A stretch of DNA of 64,000 nucleotides, taken from NCBI GenBank assembly GCA_951394405.1, contig OX596335.1, positions 4,402,001-4,466,000 on the forward strand. The letters are read 5' to 3'. Shown one piece after another: positions 35,601 through 46,263 of this stretch. A program made the translations under genes and the position numbers. Within the stretch, counting starts at the first letter, position 1. The number at the start of each line of letters is the position of its first letter. Source of the stretch: Coprinellus micaceus (Eukaryota > Basidiomycota > Agaricomycetes > Agaricales > Psathyrellaceae). The notes below the pieces were generated by a model. It saw nothing but the letters and a program-made list of their open reading frames with translations, made no database searches and was not told the origin of the DNA.

Positions 35601-38127
35601 GTCCTAAAATATCTTAACAGCAACATCACATTTGAATAGGTCACTATATTTCGAAACCAGGGTGGTCCTCGACGTTGATATAGGCCGAATGACGCCCTCT
35701 TTATGCACCATAGAGCCGGAACCGAAGGATATATTCACCACTAGTTCCTACCATCAGCATACAATGTTTACCCGGTAGCGACGCAAAGAGTCAAGGGGTG
35801 CGAGCCACTGGGAAAAACGCCCCAAATACCACTCGTTCGGAGTACCATACCAAGCAACCCCAAAGAACCACTTCCCGAAACCGGGCACGCGAAACGACTA
35901 TCCATTCTTTCTCTGCCACGAAGCATCGCAAAAGCGGAGGTGGCGTCTGGCTCAGCAAGGAACCGATGGAGCCAGCCAATTAACGTGCAACCCGACGACA
36001 TAAACTGACAAGTCACGACAAGCGGTGCGCCCTTCTTGGACGCGCCGGGTATCCACGCGCAAATGGGTTTGGTGTCAAGCTCAGCTGTGGGCGCTCGGGT
36101 AGCATGATCCCCTGACCGTTTGTGCCCGATTGACTGCCGCCTGGTTCGTGGAACAAGTGAAGTGAATGAAAGCGAGCCAGGTGACATCCCGAGCCCTGCG
36201 CACACCGAGATGGTCCATTTTCGCGGTTATATTTGAAGGCCGGGAGTTCGGATCCCGGATTGTCGGGGGTCCCGCCAGGTTGTCGGTCGAGTGTGATGAA
36301 TTCGGGGTACATTTCGGTGGTGTGATAGTGGGAGGTACTCCCCAAAGCACCCCCTACAAGTGAGGGATGCCGGTCTGCCTTTGCATTTCGTACATCGAAA
36401 TCGGGTCCGAATCTGGGCTTCAAGAATGCCGGATGGTGGTACGGCAAGGGTATTATTGTCCTTCTTCTCCGAGTATTAGTGGTAGTTGAGGGGATGGAAC
36501 ATGTTCTAGAAGAGGGGGATGTCGAGAACGCGAACATGGTCTTGGGGAAGAACCCTCCACTCTGCCATCTCACGACTGTTGAGAGACCTATTTTGCGCCC
36601 TGCACCGAGACCCTCGCCCTGTATGTCGTCATCTTCTCGAAACAGCTCATAAGATCGACCTTCTGACAGCAGGACGGGAAGACTGGGCCAGTTCGATGGA
36701 AAACACATGAAGTATAATGCCGGCTCGGGTTTGCTTGGAACGTAAGGAGGTGACATTCGGAAAAGAAAGAATTAGGGGGGTTCGAGGCGAGCCCTAATGC
36801 GGCTCGAGAAGGGTACACGCTGGTTGTGATTGCTAGGCCGCTATTACCGCAGGAATAAGCAGTAGAATAGACGCTCGGGATGGGGTGCTTACCATCAGCT
36901 GGACCCTGGATGTGACCAATCGCGAGAACGGGTCGGAAAGAATTGAGAAGCGACTCAATTGACCGAAGGTCGTTGCTGTGGAGTGCTTGGTCAAGTTCAA
37001 GACTCATGTCCATCATGGCAGCGAGCTGAATAGCCCAGGGGCCGGCTCAATCAATGCTCGGGATAGTACTGGGGCGCAGGAAGACGAGAGGGGATGTCTG
37101 TGAACATGCTCCACCCTTCCAAACGCCCGTACACTTGGTGCAACCGAACTCGACTTCACGACCAAGGTCTCACACTGATATCGACTTGAGACGATTTAGT
37201 TGACCCAACAGCACCCACAGCAACATGTAGAAACAGCGAACGCAACGCATGGCAGATAAGGGAAACATATAACAGCGCAGATCACTCAGCTGGCCTAAAG
37301 GAAGCAACTCATGCGCAACGTGCCTGAGAAGGAATTGACTGAACCGTAGGAGGAAGGACATCAGATGCGTCTGTGTCGGCGGAGGGGATAAAGCGTCGCC
37401 AGTTTGTGGGGTATTGGCTGAGAAAACAGCGAGAACAATCAGAAGGAGAAGACCAGAGCTTTGGGCAGTAGGAGGTCGATGGGATGATAGGGAGCAGGAT
37501 CACGATAAGTTGTGGGCGCTCGGTCTACACCCAAATGGTGTAACCAGGTCTGAAATACCGAGAAACACGATGCTACGGTTGAGGCAGCTCTGTTCGGGGC
37601 TCCGGTAACCCGCAGAGACCATGGATTTTTGACAAATCCTCGGGCATTTGAAGGGAGGAAAATAGCGACATTGGTCATCAACGTTGACTGTCGCAGTGAT
37701 TTCGAGCTCACTCGTCCCTGGGATAAGCCACCGGGTTTTCGAAAGCCGTTACTGGGGGTCGATTCCTTTCTCAGGGAACTCGAAGCGTGCCTCGGGTGAG
37801 TGAAGCTGTCAAAAGGAGGAGGTGGCTTGATTCAGCGATCGCTTTTTTTTTTTTTTTTTTTTTTGAGACAGAGTGGGCCCACTCAGTGGAATTGAAAGAG
37901 ACGTACGAGATGATGATGGTCAAGAACAAGGACTCTGAAACCAAACACAGTTTCGTGTAGGTCCTCAGGCTGCTGCGGCGCCCCGATTGGCTGTGGCTTG
38001 GACGTCACATGACCGTTCAATTGCGTCATCGAGAGACCCAATGGTCTCTCGGGTCTCTCTCTCTCCTCCAGCCGTGACTCTGGGACTGTGGTGGGCTGAG
38101 TAAAGCTCCAGCAATCGTGCAGTTGCG
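32651..38127. other. Gene-poor stretch, 5.5 kb
   Basis: No recognised gene. A weak minus-strand candidate begins at the ATG at 37016 (MMDMSLELDQALHSNDL...) and runs to a GTAAGC donor at 36892. It could join either of two acceptors upstream of 36690 and continue in the 247-codon reading 36756..36013. No family match was apparent, so it is not called. The stretch also holds GGCGCTTA words (33045, 33783, 34669), a 22-nt T run (37843) and the glutaredoxin promoter, which contains a CT repeat near 38050. Confidence 0.45.
37843..37864 (+). repeat. 22-nt poly(T) run
   Basis: An uninterrupted run of 22 T, with GCGATCGC partly on its left and the perfect 14-nt palindrome GAGTGGGCCCACTC at 37871-37884 six bases to its right. 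It lies 264 bp before the glutaredoxin start codon. It may be a nucleosome-excluding promoter tract or the poly(A) end of an inserted retrocopy on the minus strand; the sequence does not decide. Confidence 0.85.
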
Positions 38128-38765
38128 ATGATATCCAGGTTTCGCTCTGCTCTCTCATCTCGTATACCTGCTTCAGCTTCTTTAGCTTGGTTTTCATCCT
38201 CTACATTCTCTGCAAACATGCCCAGCAGCAAGGAAATCGTCGAGGTATGTGCTGATTCACAGTCCGATCACCAGGGCGCTAAAACGCAATCTGGGGTCCT
38301 ACAGTCCGCTATCGAGAAGAGCCCCATCGTCATCTTTTCCAAGTCCTGGTGCCCTTACTGCCGTAGGGCCAAGGCCCTATTGAGCGAGAAGTTCGGCGAT
38401 GTCGAACAAACTATTTTCGAGTGTGTTCATTTCGCGGCATCCCAGTGGGTGCATGAATTCTGAACAACCGGTATAGGCTCGACGAGCGAGACGACGGCGA
38501 TGAGATCCAGGCTTACTTGTTGACCAAGACCAAGCAACGCACGGTCCCCAACGTCTTCATTCGTTCGTCAACCTTTGGCTTGATGATAACAACCTGCACT
38601 TGCTAAATCTCCGATTTTTGTAGAGAAACAGCACATTGGAGGTAGGCATTCGATAGTCCACGGCTCGTCCAGGTTCTGCGTCTAATATCATTTTTGACTT
38701 TAGGCTGCGATGACACCACCGCTGCCGTTGCCAGTGGCAAGGTTGCAGGACTCTTGAAGGCGTAA
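38128..38765 (+). CDS. Dithiol glutaredoxin (CPYC), mitochondrial/cytosolic
   Basis: This is a class I glutaredoxin that reduces disulphides and glutathionylated proteins using glutathione. Exons are 38128-38244, 38305-38420, 38477-38562, 38624-38641 and 38704-38765, giving 132 residues. The active site CPYC is at 55-58 (SKSWCPYCRRAK). The glutathione-binding motif TVPNVFI and the loop GGCDD follow, and the helix ends KVAGLLKA. Residues 1-30 form an Arg/Ser/Ala-rich leader typical of mitochondrial import. Met31 (38218, good AAC-ATG context) begins a normal cytosolic glutaredoxin, so one gene may make both forms through two starts, as known for yeast Grx2. The last three exons are short, including one of 18 nt. 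A decayed copy of the 3' part lies just downstream. Confidence 0.95.
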
Positions 38766-39777
38766 GGTTCATACAAACTCTTCTCCGTTGGTTCTTCGTG
38801 GGCTGATTGAGCACTCTTATGACCCCTATAGGTCAACCAAACCCAACCTTTAGCGGGCGTAACCCCCAAAGCTTAAGGCCCTTGTTGGTAGAACCTTTTC
38901 ACAGCTCCAATCATTTACGAGGAAATATAGGAATGTATATTAGAACAGTATCACCTATCCCAAGGCTACCCCTGCAAGACCCCAATCACGCAAAAAATTA
39001 CAGTGGAAAGACTCACTGAGAGATCGTCACTGGCTTCCATTCCATTCTCCGGAGGATATCACCATCCAATCGGCGTTCCCTGGGGCGACGGATCTTCCCC
39101 CTTCGCTCTTGAAAACTGATGCAATTTCTATAGAGAAAAAGTGCGTCGGAGGTCAACATTCGAGATCCCATGCGCATCTCGGTTCTGTGCCTAATGCCCT
39201 CTCCTTTTTTCGGCGACGAGGATGTCCACTACTGCTGCACCTTCCGCAAGCGAAGCTGTTGGACTCTTGACGCCGTAACGCCCTGCTCCGAGCATCGTTC
39301 AAGGGCCGATTGAGACCTGTTACACTTATCGTATCCAACCTCAATCTGTAGCGGGCGTTAATGATCAACGGACTTTCAAGCGCTTTCAAGGACTGTGTGG
39401 GCGGAACCTTGTACAAGGCTAGTTGGACATGTAGATAGACATCCAGGAAGGACGTCGATATCTACCCCATCATTGGAGTGAACTCAACAGGTCGCGGGTT
39501 TTGATTCAAGCCCTTCAGCTCTCTGCTCAGCCTTCCTGAATCACAGAACCCGCCCTCCCCTTCAGTGGTGAATGAGTGTAGATAATCTTATCTATGCCCA
39601 AATGGAGATGCCACGTCGCGCAAGCCCACGCTGATGATGATCTTGTCGCGTCGTTGCGGCCCTGATCCTGAACTTGCATCTTGCTCTCAACCAGGTTGTG
39701 GACAACCCTGGACAACACGTCGAGCAACCTCTAACTCCAACTGTTACACTATCATTACACCACATCCGAAAAGTAAT
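38766..39777. other. Intergenic, glutaredoxin to DPM3
   Basis: Apart from the pseudogene copy at 39117-39415, I see only the glutaredoxin 3' flank and, near the right end, the DPM3 promoter and leader. No further coding sequence is supported. Confidence 0.5.
39117..39415 (+). pseudogene. Decayed partial tandem copy of the glutaredoxin 3' end
   Basis: This stretch aligns in order with 38610-38900, the last two introns, exons 4 and 5 and the 3' flank of the glutaredoxin gene. Matching blocks include TAGAGAAA.AG..C.T.GGAGG, CATTCGA, TCGGTTCTG, CTCTTGA.G.CGTAA, GGC.GATTGAG and TAGCGGGCGT.A. The second acceptor AG has become CG, the fourth-exon donor GGTAGG is now GGTCAA, and CDDTTAAV is lost, so it cannot yield the glutaredoxin C-terminus. 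Divergence is considerable and spread over both exons and introns, which points to an old unselected segmental duplication rather than a retrocopy. Exons 1-3 are not visible upstream. Confidence 0.75.
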
Positions 39778-40388
39778 ATGGCCAGAGCACACCGCGTTGG
39801 AGCAACGGCGGTCTTCTTGACCGTCCTGTACATCTTGGCCTTCTTCCAATTCGTTTCTGTGCCTTTCGTTGACGAGGCAACTGCTCAGAAGTTAATACCT
39901 GTGGTACGTCTCATGGAATGCTAGGATGTGACTCATTCTGACTGTTCCAACCGCATTCTTCCCATCGTTATCGGCTTGTCTTGGTGCCTAAACCACTCGG
40001 AACACGCCTCACCACTGGTGCCATACCACACCGCAATCAGTTGCCTTGGTGGCTACTGGTCTCCTTCGGAGCATACTCGCTCTGGTCTCTGGGTTGGGGG
40101 CTCTTCACATTCAGAGATTGCCCAGAAGCGTACACCGAATTACTGCAGGTGAGCGCCTTAACTTGCATCGCTTTTCGTCCGGCGACCATGGGTAAATCGG
40201 GGTTCTCTCAACCTGTATTTACCAACACGGAACGCTCATGTGGATATGTACTTTGTCTCGGCGCTTGTGCCCTTCCCCTTTCTCCCTATCTCTGCGGACT
40301 CCTCCGAACCTTGTCTGACTTCGCTTTGGTACAGGAAATTAACCAGGCCAAGAACGAATTGCGTTCCAGAGGCGTTACCGTGGATTAG
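39778..40388 (+). CDS. DPM3: Dolichol-phosphate mannosyltransferase subunit 3 (DPM3)
   Basis: This is the small ER-membrane subunit that tethers and stabilises the catalytic subunit Dpm1 of dolichol-phosphate-mannose synthase, which supplies mannose for N-glycans, O-mannosylation and GPI anchors. Exons are 39778-39903, 40041-40148 and 40335-40388, giving 95 residues, the family length. Two hydrophobic segments lie at about 10-31 (AVFLTVLYILAFFQFVSV) and 43-62 (LPWWLLVSFGAYSLWSLGWGLF). The conserved C-terminal helix follows, FRDCPEAYTELLQEINQAKNELRSRGV, which in the family contacts Dpm1. ATG 39778 is the only sensible start. Introns are 137 and 186 nt, somewhat long for the window. Confidence 0.96.
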
Positions 40389-43099
40389 CTTGCGCAGTTC
40401 TGTCAATGACATACGGTTCAAGAGATCTATACCTGACATTCGTGCAACCGATCACCACAAGAAAGACACAGACCCCAATAAACCGATTCGTTCGGTGCTT
40501 AGGAAGGTTAGCTGCCCAGGTTGGGCAAGGTGAACACGGATACATTCGTGGGCGAACCGAGCTTTTTGGCAGGTCCTACCCATTCGATGCCGTTCCTGAG
40601 GTGATTCTCTCACCATGGTCTTCTTTTTCTTCTCAACTGGGTATACGATGGTGACAGACATACGGAAGTCATCCAACTTCACTCACTTGTAAGTGGCTCC
40701 TTCTCACAGATGATGTCAAGCCACAGGTTATCTACGTTTGCGGAACTTTTGGCGCCGTTTAGAAGGGTCTATTTCAATTTTATTGCCGTATTCGCGATGA
40801 ACGACTAAATAGACACGTTATACGGTTCACAAAACGTGACAGTTCTTCTTGATCTTACGCTGGGGCAAGTCAACTAGCTCCTTGTACACTTAAGGTTCTC
40901 CTTTACTAACGTTCTCTTTTTCCTGTTCCAGAACACTTCTCGAGGTTCGGGCGGTTACTTCAAACCGATAATCTAGCGGCCCAGCACGTCTCCAGCCAGT
41001 CGAATCTATTCAGATTTTGAGCTAGCTCGAACTCCGAGCTGGCTGTCGTCGACTTGTCTTCGCCCTTCCTTCTTGGAACTACAGCCGGTGGATATCACAT
41101 CGACCGGTGTTCCAGATACATTCCATTTCCTGACTTCTCAAGGTTTGGGCCGTGCTCCTGTCGGCGGATGTCTATTCGTTTTGGTCATCCGGTGCTCAAG
41201 TCACCTGCCTCGTGTCCCAGCCACATGTGTACGCACTGGCCTTGTTCGAGGATAGGCTATGAAACCTTATTGTCCATCGCACTGTCTTCTGCGTGAAGAT
41301 AGACGGTCAGTAATTGCTTGGTAGCATGCGGCTGCCCAATGTCACCGATCCACCGTGCGAGGTCCGAAGCTGAGGCTCCTGTTTCCGGATGGGCGTCGAA
41401 AGCCTATCGTCCCCATCCTTTTGACGAACCCCATCGGGAGTCCTCGTCTGCTCGAGAGCGCAGCTGGTTGGGTCTTGGAACAGCGCTCGCCATCGATCTC
41501 GGTGTGTGACGGTGTGGAGCGGTCGCCCCATAGCCCCATCCTCGCTCCCTGCGTGCCCCCTTTTTTTGAATGCTGCGCCATATGCATCTTAGGGCATGTG
41601 CAGTGCTATACGCGCCGCTGTTAAGCACCCACTTCAGTAATGAACCACCGATTCACCCGACTCCATCGCGCAGTCCGTCTGCTTTTAACGACACACTTGC
41701 ATCTTCTACAAATTTGCCATATCCTCTCTTAGACGCGCAACACGTTGTCCAGAAACCTCCTCCCATCTTCCTTTCCACCCCATAGAATTTTCTTACCCAG
41801 ACGTGCACGATCTACTCCACATTCCAGGGGACCTTTCGGCCTTGCTCTCGGGGCGGGAGAGTCACGTATGTCCGAGCCTTCCACCCCCCTTCGCGCGGAA
41901 GAAAAAGTGGGGGTACTCAAGCTCCGATAAAGGCCCTCTACCGCCCGCAAGGCACAGCATTGATCCAACTGACCCGTCGCAAAGGTCAATACTTCGGCTG
42001 GAACTCACTCGCGCAATTTCCTCTTCCTACGAGTCGAAACAAGGACCAGCGAATTGACTAGACTTAATCAGGCTGGGGTCGGTCGGGACTTGTTCTCGAA
42101 GATTCATACCCACTGCATTAAGGGGTGAGTCGCCATTGATTCGAACTATTTTAGATGTTGACGGTTGAATAGGCTACTTGCATCCTCCTACACTTCGCGG
42201 TCATGCTCAGGGGCCCATCCACGCAACCCTGATGCCCACTGAGCTTCTCCCGGCCCTGCCCACGTTGCTGTTGGACGAGATGAGTCGATGAAAGTGCCCG
42301 ACGAGCGACACGAGCTGCTCATCCTGAATGGCAACTGAACTGGAGCCAACTGAGGCGAACCAACGAAGGGGACGGTCCAAGCCACCAGATCTGTGTACCC
42401 TTCCCACCACCACGAAGCCCTCAAACGCGACTTTCAGGCAATTATACTTCCTTTCTCCCACAGAAACACCTATCACGAGTCGGTGACCATACCTCACGAG
42501 GGACTCGCGATCCGGCCATGACGACTACCGGGCTGAGGGCTTTATGGTCGCGAGGCGAGGCGTGGGGATGTGGGGAAAGGGAGGTCGGAAGGGAAGCGCG
42601 GGTTGGGATTCGCACTTGCATTCGCAGCGTCTCCCGGGTCTTCTTCAAGACTCAAAGTTCGAAGCATGATCATCGGTGCATTTTACCCCGCACTTTGGAA
42701 TTGGCAGTTGCTATCGTCAGTGAGCTCATTCGTCTTGAATTGGATTGCCACCCGCGTTTTGTGGCGTAAGTGTGTACTCGTCTCGTCCGGGTGGTGGTGT
42801 CTCTCTGGGAAGAGTAGCAGTCCGAAAGCAATGTAGATTTGTCCGTTCAAAGCTATTACTGTCCGAGGGAGAGTGCATACGTCAGTCCTAGTAATTAGTA
42901 GAGTCCGTGAGCGAGAGAAAGTAGTCTAGGGTACACATTAACGACCACAGCAAGTTGAAGTCATCCAGAGTCCAATGCAATAGAAAACGAAAACACGAAA
43001 GCAGAGTATTGCGTGAAAGGCAGTCCTTTGAGATGGAAACAGAGTGTCCATGGGACTCGGGATGTTAGGTGGGAGTTCGTCAGCGGAAAGCCTTCCCCC
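40389..43099. other. Gene-poor stretch, 2.7 kb
   Basis: This lies between the 3' ends of DPM3 (+) and the Gfd2-like gene (-), so it contains both 3' UTRs. No ORF is recognisable. A short hydrophobic reading at 42666-42836 (+) (MIIGAFYPALWNWQLLSSV..) could encode a small membrane peptide but has no support beyond its hydrophobicity. Confidence 0.5.
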
Positions 43100-45602
43100 T
43101 CACTTCCCATTTTTGCCCAACGTCCCAGGCGACGAATGATTTCTCGGCATGGGATTCCTTCCCCTCCCGTTCCCCGCACTACTACTATCCGGGCCACTCG
43201 ACCCCGACCTACCCGTCGACGACACCTCCAAATTCCCGAACTCTCCCGCCAAGTCATAGACTGCCGACCGTGGCCTCTGCATCGTCCCACCGTGGAGCCC
43301 AACCAGATGGCGGCTACCACGAGCCGGCATTGTCATACTCCTGTCGTTGGGCAGCGAAAGCCCCGTGCCTCCAGGCATGGCGCCAAGGTGCCCGTTGACC
43401 TGCAGGCCGAAGCTTGGGAAGCTGGGCATCATGGACCCGTTCATTGACAAAGGAGGCGAGAGGGGGATTGGAGTCGGTGCCATGGGCATAGGAACCATTG
43501 GCCAGCCAACGCTACCGGTATGGCTCATAACGCGAGGCCTTGGCCCTCCAGTGCCGAGGAAGGGAGACGCCATCTGAGCCGCGTTCGATGCGTGTTTGAC
43601 CGTAATCGTCGGTGTGTTGTTCGAGTGGGGTTCCATGAGCTGCTGGAACGCGAAGAGGGTCATAAACGCGTCGTTGCCTGCGTTGTGGAGGGTGCATTTG
43701 GGGAGAACGATTGGAGCAGGCGGCGGAGTGTTCGATCCTGAGGATCTAGATGATCTATCGTTGGGAAGGGAGAGCGGTGGCAGAGTGAACGAAATCAGGA
43801 GGTGCTCCAAGGAGAGTGTCGTCCCATGAGCACGAGGTTTCTCGGTCTTGGGATCCATCATCGTAGGCCTCATTCCGGACGAATACAAAGCTCGTTCCAA
43901 AACGGCAGTGTCCAACAGCATCACGTTGCTCGGAAGCTCTGTTTAGAAAGAGAAGTTTGGCGGGAAATGCGGGGAAAGTGCATGTGGGATGAGAAGGGAC
44001 GAAGGGGAGAGAAGCGAGAAGGATTCCCGAATTTAGGTGGGCGGGTGGGAAGTGTGATGATCCACCGTTAACTATCATCGTTGCGGGAAGGTTCGAATAA
44101 ATTACCGACTTACTTATTTTCATCTCTTCGAGTCGCGCAAGCATTCCTTGCATCCCATGAGCAACCAGCACAAGGGTATTGACAGCGGTTTCAGAATCGG
44201 GACTGGTGAGACTGCTGTAAACCAGTTCATGTGTCGTAAGTGGGCGAGGGGTTTTGCGGGGTGAGAGAAAGAGTCGCCAACCTGATTATGGTTTGGATAA
44301 TTTGAGGTAATTGGGCCTTCGAAATGACCTGGCTATCGCCGAACTGAAAAGCTATATTAGCTCGCTACCGATGGGGCGAGGCATGGATGGAAGGTAGGTA
44401 CCGCGTACTGAACATCTTAGAGTCAGTTCTAGGTTCAGTGATGATTGAAGATAACCGAGCGCACCTGCCAAGGGTATGTGGGGGTCTTGTTATTGACGAT
44501 CTTGTTAACGTAGTCCGACACGATGTAATGTCCTTTCCTAGACGTCGTTAAGAGTTAGCAAGTCCGACCTGTATGGCATGATCAAGTCACAGTGTGATGG
44601 AACTAACCTGTAGTTTGTATCCGGAGTAGGAGGCCAGTGACCTAGACTAATTTAGCAGCACCATGAAACGTAAAGCAGTCAGCCAGAGCCATCCACTCGA
44701 AGCAGCTTAGGACCAGAGCTTCAACTCGTCGATAAAAGCAGCCGGTTGCGAAGAGTCTATCACATCCCCCGGAAGAAAATAATGGTAAAGGAATAAAGAA
44801 CCAACGACGTACGCTTCGAGGTGCCCACAACGCAGCGCCGCATAACCCCATTCCATGACCGTGTGCTCGTTCCTCTCGTTCCACTCAAAGTCAACGGCCA
44901 GGAAGGTCTTGTCTCGCTTTCCCCACAGCTCGCGTATGACCTTGGGTTCTCCCGACCGAACTCGCGCTTTAACCGCCGCGATGTACGCCGCCGGAAGCGT
45001 CGCGTGTAGTCGCGAATACGTGACGTAGTCCGACACATACCGTTGACGCCGCTGGCTCGACTCGAAGGGGCGTATCTGGAGGATGTTGGGTGGTTGTGGT
45101 AGCGTTTCGCCAAACCTATTACGGCGCGTTAGATATATTTGGATGCGAGGCTCAGCCATAAGAAAGGCAGCGAAGACAGGATGCGAGAGTCTAGGCAGCT
45201 CGACGGGGTCCAGGAGAACCAGCTGCTTCTCTCACCTCGTCTTTATCATCTTGATGAAGGAGTTGATCGCACCGAGCCGCGTAACGATATGCGGCTTGCC
45301 AGTGCCCGAGTCTGTCACAGTGATCACAGGCCAGTTGAAGCCCAAGAACTCGTCGAATGATTCAAAGAAGTGGCCCCATGATCGTTCGTACCTGTGAAGC
45401 GTCGGCATAAGTTCGCACTCAGGCTCTCTCTGACTGACTGACCAGGGGATGTTGTACACCTGAAAGTACCCGATGTACGCCGAGTATACCTGCATGCAGG
45501 GTTAGGGAGGACCCTGCGAGAGCCGACAGCTAACTGCCCACTCACCGAGTGCAGATCATACTCCCAAGCCTTGGGGTCTACCAGCACAAAGTCGTTATTC
45601 AT
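43100..45602 (-). CDS. Gfd2/YDR514C-like protein, RNase H (DEDD exonuclease) fold
   Basis: This is a fungal Gfd2/YDR514C family protein of 577 residues. Exons on the minus strand are 45602..45546, 45489..45236, 45115..44813, 44646..44608, 44537..44465, 44407..44402, 44343..44282, 44214..44114 and 43938..43100. An exonuclease-like core spans about 170-410. It has motif I FLAVDFEW (D179, E181), a motif II region VLVAHGMQGMLARLEEM (284-296) and motif III LHNAGNDA (H383, D388). The usual Asp of motif II is Met289, so catalysis is doubtful. The last ~150 residues are a Met/Pro/Gly/Ser-rich tail. Yeast Gfd2 is a high-copy suppressor linked to mRNA export; the role of this family is otherwise unclear. 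A 6-nt exon (TACGCG) restores WQYAFGD. Residues 1-104 are less conserved. Confidence 0.88.
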
Positions 45603-46263
45603 CGTAAGCGCCGTGATTGTCTAGCAGTCCAGGTTCATGAGAAGGATGTCCCGCAGAGGCCGGGCAAGCAGAACAGTCGCCTGGATCGTCGTCGTCGAGA
45701 ACTGAGAGGCTAGCTGATGTTCAGCTATCGGATCCCTATCTAACTTTCAAAGCTTAACAGCCCGCAGTCTGTCTCTAGCTCTGTCGAAGAGCTTCAGCCT
45801 TGGGCGACCTCGTCGAGCCAGGCAACGTTGTAGACAAGAAGAAAGAGCGACGATGACCATTCACGGCATGCACCGTGCTTCATGCCAGTGCTACCCGGCC
45901 ATCATTTCCAAGCTCCGACGGGAAAGGCTGCCATTCAGAGTAGAATTCAACGTTCCTCGACGTCGGATAAGTAGTAGGCAGGAGGAATGTGCTGGAAGAA
46001 GACTCGAGAAGACCGTATGAGCTCATCGGAGACGCGGGGCCCGGAATGTTGTGCACGCGTGCAATTCCCGGGTGCGATAATAGGGGTAAACGACGAGAGG
46101 GAGGCATGCACAAGACGACTTGAATGAAGGGAGGAGGAGAGATGGTGAACGATCCACACAAACCTAAGGTCCATCAGAGAATGGACACTTGACATACAAA
46201 CGCAGTAGCTCCATGATCTAACCAATGATATGATTATGCGAACAAGAGATTACACCGAAACTT
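45603..46263. other. Intergenic, Gfd2-like promoter and delta-COP 3' flank
   Basis: This separates two co-oriented minus-strand genes. Readings at 45880-46225 (-) have no family motif. No TATA box was obvious. Nothing else is supported. Confidence 0.55.

Noticed and set aside
36238..36262. GC-rich hairpin CCGGG-AGTTCGGAT-CCCGG resembling a T-arm
   Set aside because: The loop is nine nt, and no A box or other tRNA arms are found around it.
42666..42836. Short hydrophobic ORF, possible membrane peptide
   Set aside because: Only hydrophobicity supports it; it lies between two convergent 3' ends with no promoter signs.
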